Shown: positions 25,794 to 33,532 of the stretch, in pieces
Layout: every line of letters begins with the position of its first letter
How positions within the stretch are numbered: the stretch's first letter is position 1
NCBI RefSeq assembly: GCF_001514215.1
Contig: NZ_KQ948851.1
Coordinates: 429,434 to 493,433 of the forward strand
Length of the DNA: 64,000 nucleotides
Direction: 5' to 3'
DNA from: Streptomyces bungoensis
GTDB lineage: Bacteria; Actinomycetota; Actinomycetes; Streptomycetales; Streptomycetaceae
Translations under genes and position numbers: made by a program
The notes under the pieces: model-generated
Database searches by the model: none
What the model was told of the DNA's origin: nothing
Seen by the model: the letters and a program-made list of their open reading frames with translations, nothing else

Positions 25794-27335
25794 CTATTGA
25801 TCTACCGCACCGGGCTCCAAAACGAGCGGGTTGGGCAGGGCCGTCCACTGGTCGCCGGGGGTGTCCGGGGACAGCCTCATCAGCGTCAACGCCTTGGCGG
25901 GCACCGGGCCTTCGCACAGGGCCGCGAGGTCCGGGGTGCGGGGCAGATCCGGCAGCGCGGCCCGCATCGCCGCGCCCAGGGCCGGCCCCGAGCCCGCCGT
26001 GGCGGCGAGGGCGCCGGCCACCAGGGAGCCGAACAGCTTGCGGCGCAGGACCCCCGGGTCGTCCGTCACCAGCCGGCCGGTCAGGGCGGGCACGGCGACG
26101 CCGTGCCGGGCCAGCCGGGCGGGACTGACCCGCACGTCGGCGAGGTCGCGGTAGACGAGGCGGCGCGGGCTGCCGTCGGCGGCGAGCACCACCAGCAGGT
26201 TCTGCCCGTGGGCCTCCAGGGCCACGCCCAGGTCCAGCAGGCGCAGCCCGGCCGTGAGCGCCAGCCGGGTGAACGTGGTCAGCCAGTCACCGGAGCCGGG
26301 CAGCCCGGTGGCGGGGAGCGCGGCCACCGGCAGGACGCGTTCCCCCGGTCCGGCGTACACCTGAGGCGACTCCCGCAGCAGCGCCGCCAGATCGGGCGAG
26401 TGGGCGGTGACCGCGCCCAGCGTGCGGGTGACGTGCAGCAGGCCGTCCGTGCGCTTGGCCAGGTCCACGGCGAGCGACGTCAGCGCCGCCGACATCTCGA
26501 CGGAGTACGCGGAGATGTCCCGCACCGAGGAGGTCAGCCGGGCGCTCAGCGCCGTCTTCACGTGCGGCCCGCCGGGCAGGGCGAGGGTGCGCAGGGACAT
26601 CAGCGGGTGCGCCCGGCGCCAGGGGTCGGCGGACCGCTTGAGCACATGGGCCGCCTGCCAGGGGTGCACCGGCACCAGCACCCGCCCCGGCGCGCGCAGT
26701 TCCGCCGGCCAGTCACCGCGGACCAGGCACTCCGCGGCCGGCACGGCGACCGTGCCCAGCTCCACCACCGGCCGGTGCTCCGGACCGTACGCCAGCTGGT
26801 CGGCGGCCGAGAAACCGGGGCGCGAACGGCAGTTGGGGTGGAACGGGTGCCCGTCGGCCACCCGCTGCTCCCACTCCCAGTCCTTCCCCCAGCCTTCGGC
26901 CGGGGGGACCCCCACGGGCCACTCCCGGCGGTGATCAGCGCCGGCCCGGGACAGCGCCAACGAAGCGGCACTGTGCCCGAGTTCCACCGCGAAGCCCGCC
27001 GCGTGCGGCACCGCCAGCGCGTTCGTCAGCCGCGCCGGGTCGTCGTGGCGCTCGCGGTCCAGCCGGACGGCGGTCACAGGGGCGCCGGTCGCGTACGGAT
27101 CCACGTGCGGGCCGTGCAGCGTCCGGCCGTCGGCCAGCCGCAGGGCGACGCCGTACGCCCCCCGGACCCTGCCGGTGATCCACGGCAGCGGTTCGTGGAC
27201 GAGCGCCCGCCACAGCCGGGTCAGCACCGCCGCGCGGGCGCCCGCCAGCTCCGCGCGGTACCCGGGCAGCAGAGCGGGCCGGACGACGGCCAGCTCCTCG
27301 GCGAGCTCGGCCTCGGCGGGGGACAGGTGGGACAC
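25794..27335 (-). CDS. NIS siderophore synthetase (IucA/IucC family)
   Basis: A 513-residue NRPS-independent siderophore synthetase that adenylates a carboxylate (usually citrate or a dicarboxylic half) and condenses it with an amine. The family motifs are 'DGHPFHPNCRSRPGFS' (ATP/phosphate), 'VPVHPWQAAH', 'KTALSARLTSSVRDIS' and 'LEAHGQNLLV' followed by 'YRDLADVRV'. GTG at 27335 follows GAGGAG by 6 bases. A dispersed GC-rich repeat (26882-26915) lies inside the gene and adds about ten residues (GVPPAEGWGK) just before the 'DGHPFHP' motif. It is divergent from a second NIS synthetase. The VWA pair follows after 9 bases. Confidence 0.88.
   Translation of the reverse strand: MSHLSPAEAELAEELAVVRPALLPGYRAELAGARAAVLTRLWRALVHEPLPWITGRVRGAYGVALRLADGRTLHGPHVDPYATGAPVTAVRLDRERHDDPARLTNALAVPHAAGFAVELGHSAASLALSRAGADHRREWPVGVPPAEGWGKDWEWEQRVADGHPFHPNCRSRPGFSAADQLAYGPEHRPVVELGTVAVPAAECLVRGDWPAELRAPGRVLVPVHPWQAAHVLKRSADPWRRAHPLMSLRTLALPGGPHVKTALSARLTSSVRDISAYSVEMSAALTSLAVDLAKRTDGLLHVTRTLGAVTAHSPDLAALLRESPQVYAGPGERVLPVAALPATGLPGSGDWLTTFTRLALTAGLRLLDLGVALEAHGQNLLVVLAADGSPRRLVYRDLADVRVSPARLARHGVAVPALTGRLVTDDPGVLRRKLFGSLVAGALAATAGSGPALGAAMRAALPDLPRTPDLAALCEGPVPAKALTLMRLSPDTPGDQWTALPNPLVLEPGAVDQ
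26882..26915. repeat. Dispersed repeat inside NIS synthetase gene, copy 2
   Basis: CCTTCCCCCAGCC-TTCGGC-CGGGGGGACCCCCAC type element, the same pattern as the intergenic copy at 16006-16050. On the coding strand it translates as GVPPAEGWGK in frame, so the host gene stays open. Confidence 0.6.
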
Positions 27336-27466
27336 GGTGGGCTCCTCGGGTCCGGACGGCACGGGCCGCGGCACGGGCCGGCGTGGCCGGTGACGACGGG
27401 TGTGACGGCGGACAAGGCGTCACGACAGACATACTGATCGCGTCCGGTCCCTTTGACGAAGAACGA

Positions 27467-29020
27467 ATGGATCGCGTGGACCCCAAGCCCCCCGCCGACG
27501 CCTGCGCAGACCCCGGCACCGATCTCGACACCGACACCGAGACCGACGCCGTCGGACGCCGCGCCGACGCCTACGCGGCCGCCCCGCTGCTCAACTGCCT
27601 GCTGCGGGAGGTCGCCGAGCCCCTCCCCGGCCCCGGCGGGCGCGGGGTCCACCGGCTGCCCGGCACCGGCCGCCTGCTGCGCGTGCGCCCCGGCCGGCGG
27701 CCCGCCGCACCCGAACTGCTCACCGCCGGCGCCTGGCACCGCCTCGACCACCCCGAACTGGTCAAACTGGTCGCCGAGGAACTGCGCCGGCGCACCGGGC
27801 TGCCCGGCGGCGACCTGCCCACCGAGATGACCGACAGCCGCGACGCGGTCGCCGCGCTGCTCACCGCCCGCGCCCGGGCGGCCGCGCCCGCGGACCCGTA
27901 CCTGCGCTCCGAGCAGTCCCTGATCACCGGCCACCCCCACCACCCGGCCCCCAAGGCGCGCGGCGGCGGCCCGGTCGCGTCCTGGCTGCCGTACGCGCCG
28001 GAGGCCCACGCGCACTTCCCGCTGGTGCTGCTGGGCGTCCGCGAGGACCAGGTCGCCGAGGAGGGCGACACCCGCGCCCTGGACGCCCTGGGCAGCGCCC
28101 CGCCCGGCTACCGGCTGCTGCCCGCCCACCCCTGGCAGCTCGACCTCGTCGCCCGCGACCTCGCTCCCGCCTTCGCCGACGGCCGGCTGCTGCGGCTCGG
28201 CACCACCGCCTTCGACGCCTGGCCGACGGCGGCCGTCCGCACGCTCTACGAACCCCGGCGCGACCTGTTCCTGAAGTTCAGCCTCGACGTCCGCATCACC
28301 AACGACATCCGCCGCCTGTGGCGCCACGACCTGCGGCGGCTGCGCCGCACCGACACGGCCGCCGGCCAGGCCTTCGCCGCGCTCGGCCCGCCCGCGGCCT
28401 GGCTGAGCGACCGCGGCTACCGCACCGCCGCGTTCGCCTTCGAGGAACTGGCCGTCCTGGTCCGCGACGGGCTGCGCGGCCACCTCCTGCCCGGCGCCAC
28501 GCCACTGCTCGCGGCCGGGCTCGCCGAGGGTTTCGAGGGCAGCCCGCTGGCCGCCACCGCCGACCCGGACCGGTGGTGGGAGGCGTACCTGCGGCAGGTC
28601 GTCCCGCCCGCCCTCACCGCCTTCCACGACCACGGGCTGGTCCTGGAGGCCCACCTGCAGAACACCCTCGTCGCCGTCGACCCGTCCGGCACGCCCGTCC
28701 AGGCGCTGTTCCGGGACGCCGAGGGCGCCAAGCTGCTCGCGGACGTCCCCCGCGCCGCCGGCTGGGAGCGGCTGGTGTACTGCCTGGTCGTCAACCACCT
28801 CTCCGAGATCGCCGCCGCCCTCGCCGAGCACCACCCCGGCCTCGATCCCTGGCCCGCGGCCCGCCGCGAGCTGGCCCGCCACCGGCTCCCCGAGATCCCC
28901 GCCCTGCTCGCCTCGCCCACCCTGCCGGGCAAGACGAACCTCCTGCTGCGCTGGACCGGGGCGGACGGCGCCGCCGCCCGGTATGTGCCCTTGCGGAACC
29001 CGCTGTCCGGGTCGGCCTGA
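27467..29020 (+). CDS. NIS siderophore synthetase (IucA/IucC family), second copy
   Basis: A 517-residue IucA/IucC-type synthetase. Motifs in order are 'TGHPHHPAPKARGG', 'LLPAHPWQLDLV', 'LFLKFSLDVRITNDIRRL', 'LEAHLQNTLVAVD' and 'ALFRDAEGAKLL'. The ATG at 27467 follows GAAGAACGA. It starts 131 bases from its divergent paralogue; GTGACG/CGTCAC arms (27402-27407, 27418-27423) lie in this gap, but no convincing DmdR iron box. The pair alone would make a two-condensation siderophore, but no monooxygenase, acyltransferase, exporter or ferrisiderophore ABC genes are nearby. Confidence 0.87.
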   Translation: MDRVDPKPPADACADPGTDLDTDTETDAVGRRADAYAAAPLLNCLLREVAEPLPGPGGRGVHRLPGTGRLLRVRPGRRPAAPELLTAGAWHRLDHPELVKLVAEELRRRTGLPGGDLPTEMTDSRDAVAALLTARARAAAPADPYLRSEQSLITGHPHHPAPKARGGGPVASWLPYAPEAHAHFPLVLLGVREDQVAEEGDTRALDALGSAPPGYRLLPAHPWQLDLVARDLAPAFADGRLLRLGTTAFDAWPTAAVRTLYEPRRDLFLKFSLDVRITNDIRRLWRHDLRRLRRTDTAAGQAFAALGPPAAWLSDRGYRTAAFAFEELAVLVRDGLRGHLLPGATPLLAAGLAEGFEGSPLAATADPDRWWEAYLRQVVPPALTAFHDHGLVLEAHLQNTLVAVDPSGTPVQALFRDAEGAKLLADVPRAAGWERLVYCLVVNHLSEIAAALAEHHPGLDPWPAARRELARHRLPEIPALLASPTLPGKTNLLLRWTGADGAAARYVPLRNPLSGSA

Positions 29021-29028
29021 TCTCGCCG

Positions 29029-29041
29029 CTAAACCGTTTAG
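29029..29041. promoter_or_regulatory. CTAAACCGTTTAG palindrome
   Basis: CTAAA-CCG-TTTAG, a perfect A/T-rich palindrome of LacI-operator style, 8 bases after the NIS synthetase stop and about 230 bases before the expansin gene. The binding protein is not known. Confidence 0.35.
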
Positions 29042-29197
29042 TGGTAGCTGGCAGGAGGCACCGTCGATCACGGCTTCGTGCGCGAACAGCCGATATACCG
29101 GTCAAGTCGGCGGGCGATGACCACCGTCTCGAAATTTTCGAAGCCGCGGGGCTCCCTTACCCCGCGGCAGCGCGCTACGGTGTCGGGCGGCAGCTCG

Positions 29198-29211
29198 TGG
29201 GAGCGGTCCCA
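29198..29211. promoter_or_regulatory. CebR-like operator upstream of expansin-GH5 operon
   Basis: TGGGAGCGGTCCCA differs at one central base from the CebR consensus TGGGAGCGCTCCCA, known from Streptomyces cellulose genes. It lies 62 bases before the expansin start. Confidence 0.65.
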
Positions 29212-29273
29212 CGCCCGCCTCGCGCACCTTTCCCGTCCGGTCGCTCACCTTCCCCCGAGGAGGTCGATCCCCC

Positions 29274-30611
29274 ATGCAGCGCGTCCCCTTACCCCACCCC
29301 CACCCTCGCCGCCGCCGCCGGCGCACCGCCACCGTCCTGGCCGCCCTGTGCTGCGTCGTACCGGCGGCCCTGACCGCCACGGCGCCGAGCGCGGCGAGCG
29401 CCGACTCCGCGGAAGTCGTCGGCAACGCCACGCACTTCGACGGCCTCGGCACGCCCTACGGCGGCTGCGGCCTGCCGCAGGGCGAGCTGGACAGCCAGGA
29501 CTTCGTGGCGCTCAACGTGTTCGACACCCCCGGTGACTACTCGTCGTCCTATCCGCGCCCCGTACCGGACACGCGGGCGTCGATCAAAGGCGCCTTCGAC
29601 AACGGCCTGAACTGCGGCCGCTGGGTGAAGGTCACCATCGGCGACTACTGCACCGGCACCAACGACGGCGCTCCGAACGAGCCGTTCTGCCGCAACGGCT
29701 CATGGGTGGCCGACCGCTACAGCGGCGCGACCCTGACCATGCTCGTCGCGGACAGCTGCGCCGATCCCAACGCGTGGTGCCGGGACGACCCCCACCACCT
29801 CGACCTGGCGACGGGTTCGCTCAACCGCTTCCGGCTCGGCGGCGGCGAAGTGGGAACCATGTACCCGGACCACTGGAACAACCGCCGCGTCTCGTGGAGC
29901 TTCGTCCCGGCTCCCGGCTACAGCGGCGACATCCGCATCGGCTTCCTCAAGGGCGCCCAGCCGTACTGGCCCGCCATCGCCGTCTCCCACCTGCCCGCCG
30001 GCATCCACGGCGTGCAGTACCTGGCGAACGGCACGTGGAAAGACGCCACGATGAACAGCGACATGGGGCAGTCGTACATCGTCGGCGCGACTTCCACCGC
30101 CGGCAGCACGTTCACCGTACGCGTCCGCGACTCCTCGGACGCCTGGCTGGGCGGCGGCCGCACGTACACCTTCGCGCTGCCGTCGGGCTGCGCGGGGGGC
30201 TGTCCCGCGGACTACACGCCCGTCTCCTACACCACCTCCGACGGCTCCGGCGGCACTCCGACGCCGTCCCCCACTCCCACCCCCACCCCCACTCCGAGCC
30301 CGTCCGGCGGCCCCTCCTGCACGGCGCGGTGGACGGTGAGCAACGCGTGGAACGGCGGCTACCAGGCCGATGTCACGGTCACCAACACCGGGCCGGCTCC
30401 CGTCACCGGCTGGTCGGTCCACTACACCCTGCCGGACGGGGTGTCCGTGTCGAACCTGTGGAACGCGGCGGTGGACTCCTCCCGGCCCGCCACGACCGTC
30501 CGCAACGTCGCCTACAACGGCTCCCTGGCCCCCGGCGCGTCGACCGGCTGGGGAATGACGCTCAACGGCGACGACCGGAACGTCGGCGCCCTCTCCTGCA
30601 CCGCTTCCTGA
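29274..30611 (+). CDS. Secreted expansin-like protein with CBM2
   Basis: A 445-residue exported protein. A signal peptide with a run of arginines (residues 1 to about 43; 'RRRRRRTATVLAALCCVVPAALTATAPSAASA') may use the Tat route. An expansin DPBB domain follows (about 45-190; 'ATHFDGLGTPYGGCGLP', 'CGRWVKVTIGDYC', 'LVADSCADPNAWC', 'DDPHHLDLATGSLNRF'), then a CBM63-like beta sandwich (about 195-310), a Pro-Thr linker and a family 2 cellulose-binding module (about 346-445). Expansins loosen cellulose without hydrolysis. It is followed after 14 bases by a GH5 gene, and a CebR-like box lies upstream. Confidence 0.88.
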   Translation: MQRVPLPHPHPRRRRRRTATVLAALCCVVPAALTATAPSAASADSAEVVGNATHFDGLGTPYGGCGLPQGELDSQDFVALNVFDTPGDYSSSYPRPVPDTRASIKGAFDNGLNCGRWVKVTIGDYCTGTNDGAPNEPFCRNGSWVADRYSGATLTMLVADSCADPNAWCRDDPHHLDLATGSLNRFRLGGGEVGTMYPDHWNNRRVSWSFVPAPGYSGDIRIGFLKGAQPYWPAIAVSHLPAGIHGVQYLANGTWKDATMNSDMGQSYIVGATSTAGSTFTVRVRDSSDAWLGGGRTYTFALPSGCAGGCPADYTPVSYTTSDGSGGTPTPSPTPTPTPTPSPSGGPSCTARWTVSNAWNGGYQADVTVTNTGPAPVTGWSVHYTLPDGVSVSNLWNAAVDSSRPATTVRNVAYNGSLAPGASTGWGMTLNGDDRNVGALSCTAS

Positions 30612-30625
30612 CGAGGAGTGAGTAC

Positions 30626-32416
30626 GTGGACAACACAAGAATCCCCCGCGGTTCCTGGCGGTCTCGCGGCGTGTGCGTGATGGCCTCCCTGGCCGGTCTC
30701 GCCGCCGCGTGCCTGCCGTTCGCGGCGCATGCGACCGCCACGGAGGCGGCCGCGTGCGCCGTGACGTTCACCGACGCCAACGACTGGGGCAGCGGGTTCA
30801 CGGCGCGGGTGACCTTGACGGACACGGGTACGACAACGTTGTCCAACTGGACGCTGGCCTACACGAACTCGGGTGACCAGAAGCTCGTCGACGGCTGGAA
30901 CGGAACGTGGAGCCAGACGGGCACCAAGGTGACCGTGACCGCCCCGGGTTACCAGACCAGCATCGCTCCCGGAGCCTCGTACACGATCGGCGCGAACTTC
31001 GCCTACTCCGGCGTCAACTCCGCGCCGACCGGCTTCACCGTCAACGGCATCGCCTGCGACGGCGGGAACTCCCCGTCACCGACCCCCACCCCGACCCCGA
31101 CTCCCACGCCGACCCCCACCCCCAGCCCCACACCGACCCCGACCCCGACGCCGACCGACCGGCCGGGCCGGGTCACCCGGGACGGTACGCACCTGCGGCT
31201 GGACGGCCAGAACTTCCGGTTCAGCGGCGCCAACATCTACTGGCTCGGACTGGACGAGAACGTGGGCGGCATCGCCTACCCGACCCGATTCCGGGTCGAC
31301 GACGCCCTGGAGACCGCCAAGGCGATGGGCGTGACCGTGATCCGCTCCCACACGCTCGGCATCTCCACCGGAACCGCCGCCAGCCTCGAACCGTCGCTGG
31401 ACCACTTCAACGACGCGGCGTTCGACAGCATCGACTACGCCGTCGCCCGTGCCGGACAGCTGGGATTCCACCTGGTGGTGCCCCTGACCGACAACTGGCA
31501 CTGGTACCACGGCGGCCGGCACGACTTCACGGACTGGCTCGGCCTGCCGGAGGACGGCTTCTACACCGACGGCCGCGCCGTCTCCGCGTTCGAGAGGTAC
31601 ATCGACCACCTGCTCGACCACGTCAACCCGTACACGGGGCTCGCGTACAAGGACGATCCCACGGTGCTGGCCTTCGAACTCGGCAACGAGCTGACCGGCA
31701 TGAACGCCGGCTGGGTGCAGACCATCGCGTCCCACCTCAAGAAGATCTCCCCGGACCACCTGGTCGCGGCCCCCTGGGACTCGGCCGACTACTCGGCCTC
31801 CGACGTGGACGTCGTGGACGCCCACTACTACCCTCCGTCGGCCTCCGCCGTCACCCGGGACGCGGCGGACATCACCGGCCACGGCAAGGTCTATCTGGCG
31901 GGCGAGTACGGCTGGACCTCCGCCGACTCCTCGCTCTACGACACCTTCGCCTCGGACCAGGACGTCACCGGGGCGCTGTTCTGGTCACTCTTCCCCCACG
32001 CCGACGACCACGGCTACGTCCAGCACAACGACGGGTTCACCCTGCACTTCCCCGGTGACGACGCCGCCATGAGGCAGGCCGCCGAGTCGATCAGGGCGCT
32101 CGACCACCGGATGTCCGGCCGGGCGGAGCCGCCGGTACCCGCTCCGGGCCGCCCCGCCGTCACGTCGGCCAGGCGCTCGTCCGGGCAGGTGATCCTCGCG
32201 TGGCGAGGAGCCACCACCGCGGGCTCCTACTCGGTACTGCGCTCCACGGCCGGCGCCGACGGCCCCTGGCAGACGGTGTGTGACCGCTGCGCCACGGACA
32301 ACACCACGCCCTGGACGGACACCTCCGCACCCTCCGGCACCGTCTGGTACGCCGTCGTCCCGTACACGGCGGACGGCACCGCGGGTTCCCGCTCCGACAC
32401 GGCGCGGGTCGGCTGA
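30626..32416 (+). CDS. Secreted CBM2-GH5 beta-mannanase/glucanase with FN3-like tail
   Basis: A 596-residue exported enzyme. A signal peptide ends near 'AAHATATEAAAC'; an N-terminal CBM2 spans about residues 40-145, followed by a Pro-Thr linker (about 150-180), a GH5 barrel (about 185-490) and a fibronectin III-like domain (about 505-590). The acid/base Glu355 is in 'LAFELGNELTG' and the nucleophile Glu427 in 'YLAGEYGWTS'. 'RFSGANIYWLGLDENVGG' resembles GH5_7 mannanases; cellulase activity is possible. GTG at 30626 follows GAGGAG. Second gene of the expansin operon. Confidence 0.88.
   Translation: MDNTRIPRGSWRSRGVCVMASLAGLAAACLPFAAHATATEAAACAVTFTDANDWGSGFTARVTLTDTGTTTLSNWTLAYTNSGDQKLVDGWNGTWSQTGTKVTVTAPGYQTSIAPGASYTIGANFAYSGVNSAPTGFTVNGIACDGGNSPSPTPTPTPTPTPTPTPSPTPTPTPTPTDRPGRVTRDGTHLRLDGQNFRFSGANIYWLGLDENVGGIAYPTRFRVDDALETAKAMGVTVIRSHTLGISTGTAASLEPSLDHFNDAAFDSIDYAVARAGQLGFHLVVPLTDNWHWYHGGRHDFTDWLGLPEDGFYTDGRAVSAFERYIDHLLDHVNPYTGLAYKDDPTVLAFELGNELTGMNAGWVQTIASHLKKISPDHLVAAPWDSADYSASDVDVVDAHYYPPSASAVTRDAADITGHGKVYLAGEYGWTSADSSLYDTFASDQDVTGALFWSLFPHADDHGYVQHNDGFTLHFPGDDAAMRQAAESIRALDHRMSGRAEPPVPAPGRPAVTSARRSSGQVILAWRGATTAGSYSVLRSTAGADGPWQTVCDRCATDNTTPWTDTSAPSGTVWYAVVPYTADGTAGSRSDTARVG
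31077..31160 (+). repeat. Pro-Thr linker microsatellite
   Basis: Degenerate CCGACCCC/CACCCCC hexamer repeats encode (PT)n between the CBM2 and GH5 domains. A shorter version lies at about 30258-30300 in the expansin gene. Confidence 0.7.
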
Positions 32417-32435
32417 CCGCCCGGAGCCTCCCGCG

Positions 32436-32471
32436 GGCCCGTCCGGCCGCGCCCGACCGGCCGGACGGGCC
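32436..32471 (+). terminator. Terminator after GH5 gene
   Basis: Perfect 14-bp stem (32436-32449 with 32458-32471), loop CGCCCGAC, 20 bases past the stop. Confidence 0.8.
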
Positions 32472-32527
32472 GGCCCCCGCCCGCGGGCGACTCCAACGCT
32501 GTCACGCACGGTCACTATGCTCACCTC

Positions 32528-33451
32528 ATGCGCACCACGCTGAGAGAGGTCACCGCGACCCGCTACGTCGAGCCCCTGCGCTCCGGCGGCTCCGTCCCCG
32601 GTGTCGTCGAGGCCGACGACCTCGGCATGTACGTCGTGAAGTTCACCGGCTCGGCGCAGGGACACAAGGCGCTGGTGGCCGAGGTGATCGTCGGGGAGCT
32701 GGCCCGGGCGCTCGGGCTGCGCTTCCCCGAGTTGGTCCTCGTGCACTTCGACCCGGCCATCGCCGCCGACGAGCCCCATCAGGAGGTCCGGGAGCTGCAC
32801 GGCGCCAGCGCGGGCGTGAACCTCGGCATGGACTACCTGCCGGGCGCCGCCGACTTCACCCCGTCGATCGCGCAGGCCTTCCCCGTGGACCCCCTGGAGG
32901 CGGGCCGGATCGTCTGGCTCGACGCGCTGACCGTCAACGTGGACCGTACGGTGCACAGCTCCAACCTGATGGTCTGGCCGACGTCCGGCACCGTGCCGCC
33001 GCGCCTGTGGCTCATCGACCACGGCGCAGCCCTCGTCTTCCACCACCGCTGGGACACCACGGCGCCGGGGAAGAAGTACGACTTCCGCCACCACGCCCTC
33101 GGGCACTACGCGCCCGACGTCCGGGCCGCCGACGCCGAGCTGGCTCCCCGGGTGACCGAGGAGCTGCTGCGGGAGGTCGTCGCCCGCGTGCCGGACGCCT
33201 GGCTGGCCGAGGACGCCGGTTTCGCCACTGCGGACGACGTCCGCGACGCCTACGTCGACCACCTCCTCGCCCGCGTCCGGCTCTCGGCCGCGTGGCTGCC
33301 CACCGGCTTCCCGAGCCGCGAGGAGCTCGCCGCCGAGGACGCCGCCCGCGCGGCGAAGTCCCAGCAGGGCCGCCCCGACTGGCTCAAGCGGGTCCCCGAC
33401 CTGCACGGCAGGCCGGCGGCGGAGCAGGACTGGTCGGCGCACCTGGGGTGA
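32528..33451 (+). CDS. HipA-family kinase-like protein
   Basis: A 307-residue protein of the actinobacterial HipA-like family. 'GMYVVKFTGSAQGHKALVAEVIVGELARALGL' has the ATP-binding Lys, 'WLDALTVNVDRTVHSSNLMVW' the catalytic loop, and 'LWLIDHGAALVFHH' the metal-binding Asp. It lacks the N-terminal HipA domain of toxin-antitoxin HipA. In many Streptomyces such genes are followed by a DUF3037 gene (my recollection); here a terminator follows directly, so it is alone. Substrate unknown. Confidence 0.85.
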   Translation: MRTTLREVTATRYVEPLRSGGSVPGVVEADDLGMYVVKFTGSAQGHKALVAEVIVGELARALGLRFPELVLVHFDPAIAADEPHQEVRELHGASAGVNLGMDYLPGAADFTPSIAQAFPVDPLEAGRIVWLDALTVNVDRTVHSSNLMVWPTSGTVPPRLWLIDHGAALVFHHRWDTTAPGKKYDFRHHALGHYAPDVRAADAELAPRVTEELLREVVARVPDAWLAEDAGFATADDVRDAYVDHLLARVRLSAAWLPTGFPSREELAAEDAARAAKSQQGRPDWLKRVPDLHGRPAAEQDWSAHLG

Positions 33452-33470
33452 GGGGAGCCGCCCGGCCGCG

Positions 33471-33521
33471 GCGACGGCCGGAGCGGTCCGGGCAAGCCCC
33501 GCGGACCGCTCCGGCCGTCGC
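33471..33521. terminator. Bidirectional terminator, hipA-like / aceB
   Basis: Perfect 20-bp stem (33471-33490 with 33502-33521), 11-base loop, between two convergent genes; the strongest hairpin I see in the window. Confidence 0.88.
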
Positions 33522-33532
33522 CGGGAAGCGCC

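Noticed and set aside
24651..27437. A 928-codon plus-strand open frame across the VWA and siderophore genes
   Set aside because: Low-complexity Arg/Gly/His translation; both minus-strand genes have full domain motifs.
27336..27466. Iron box (DmdR/IdeR type) between the two NIS synthetases
   Set aside because: Only GTGACG/CGTCAC arms are visible; nothing resembling TTAGGTTAGGCTAACCTAA.
31077..31160. GVGVGV-type antisense peptide / microsatellite gene
   Set aside because: It is the antisense of the Pro-Thr linker of the GH5 enzyme.
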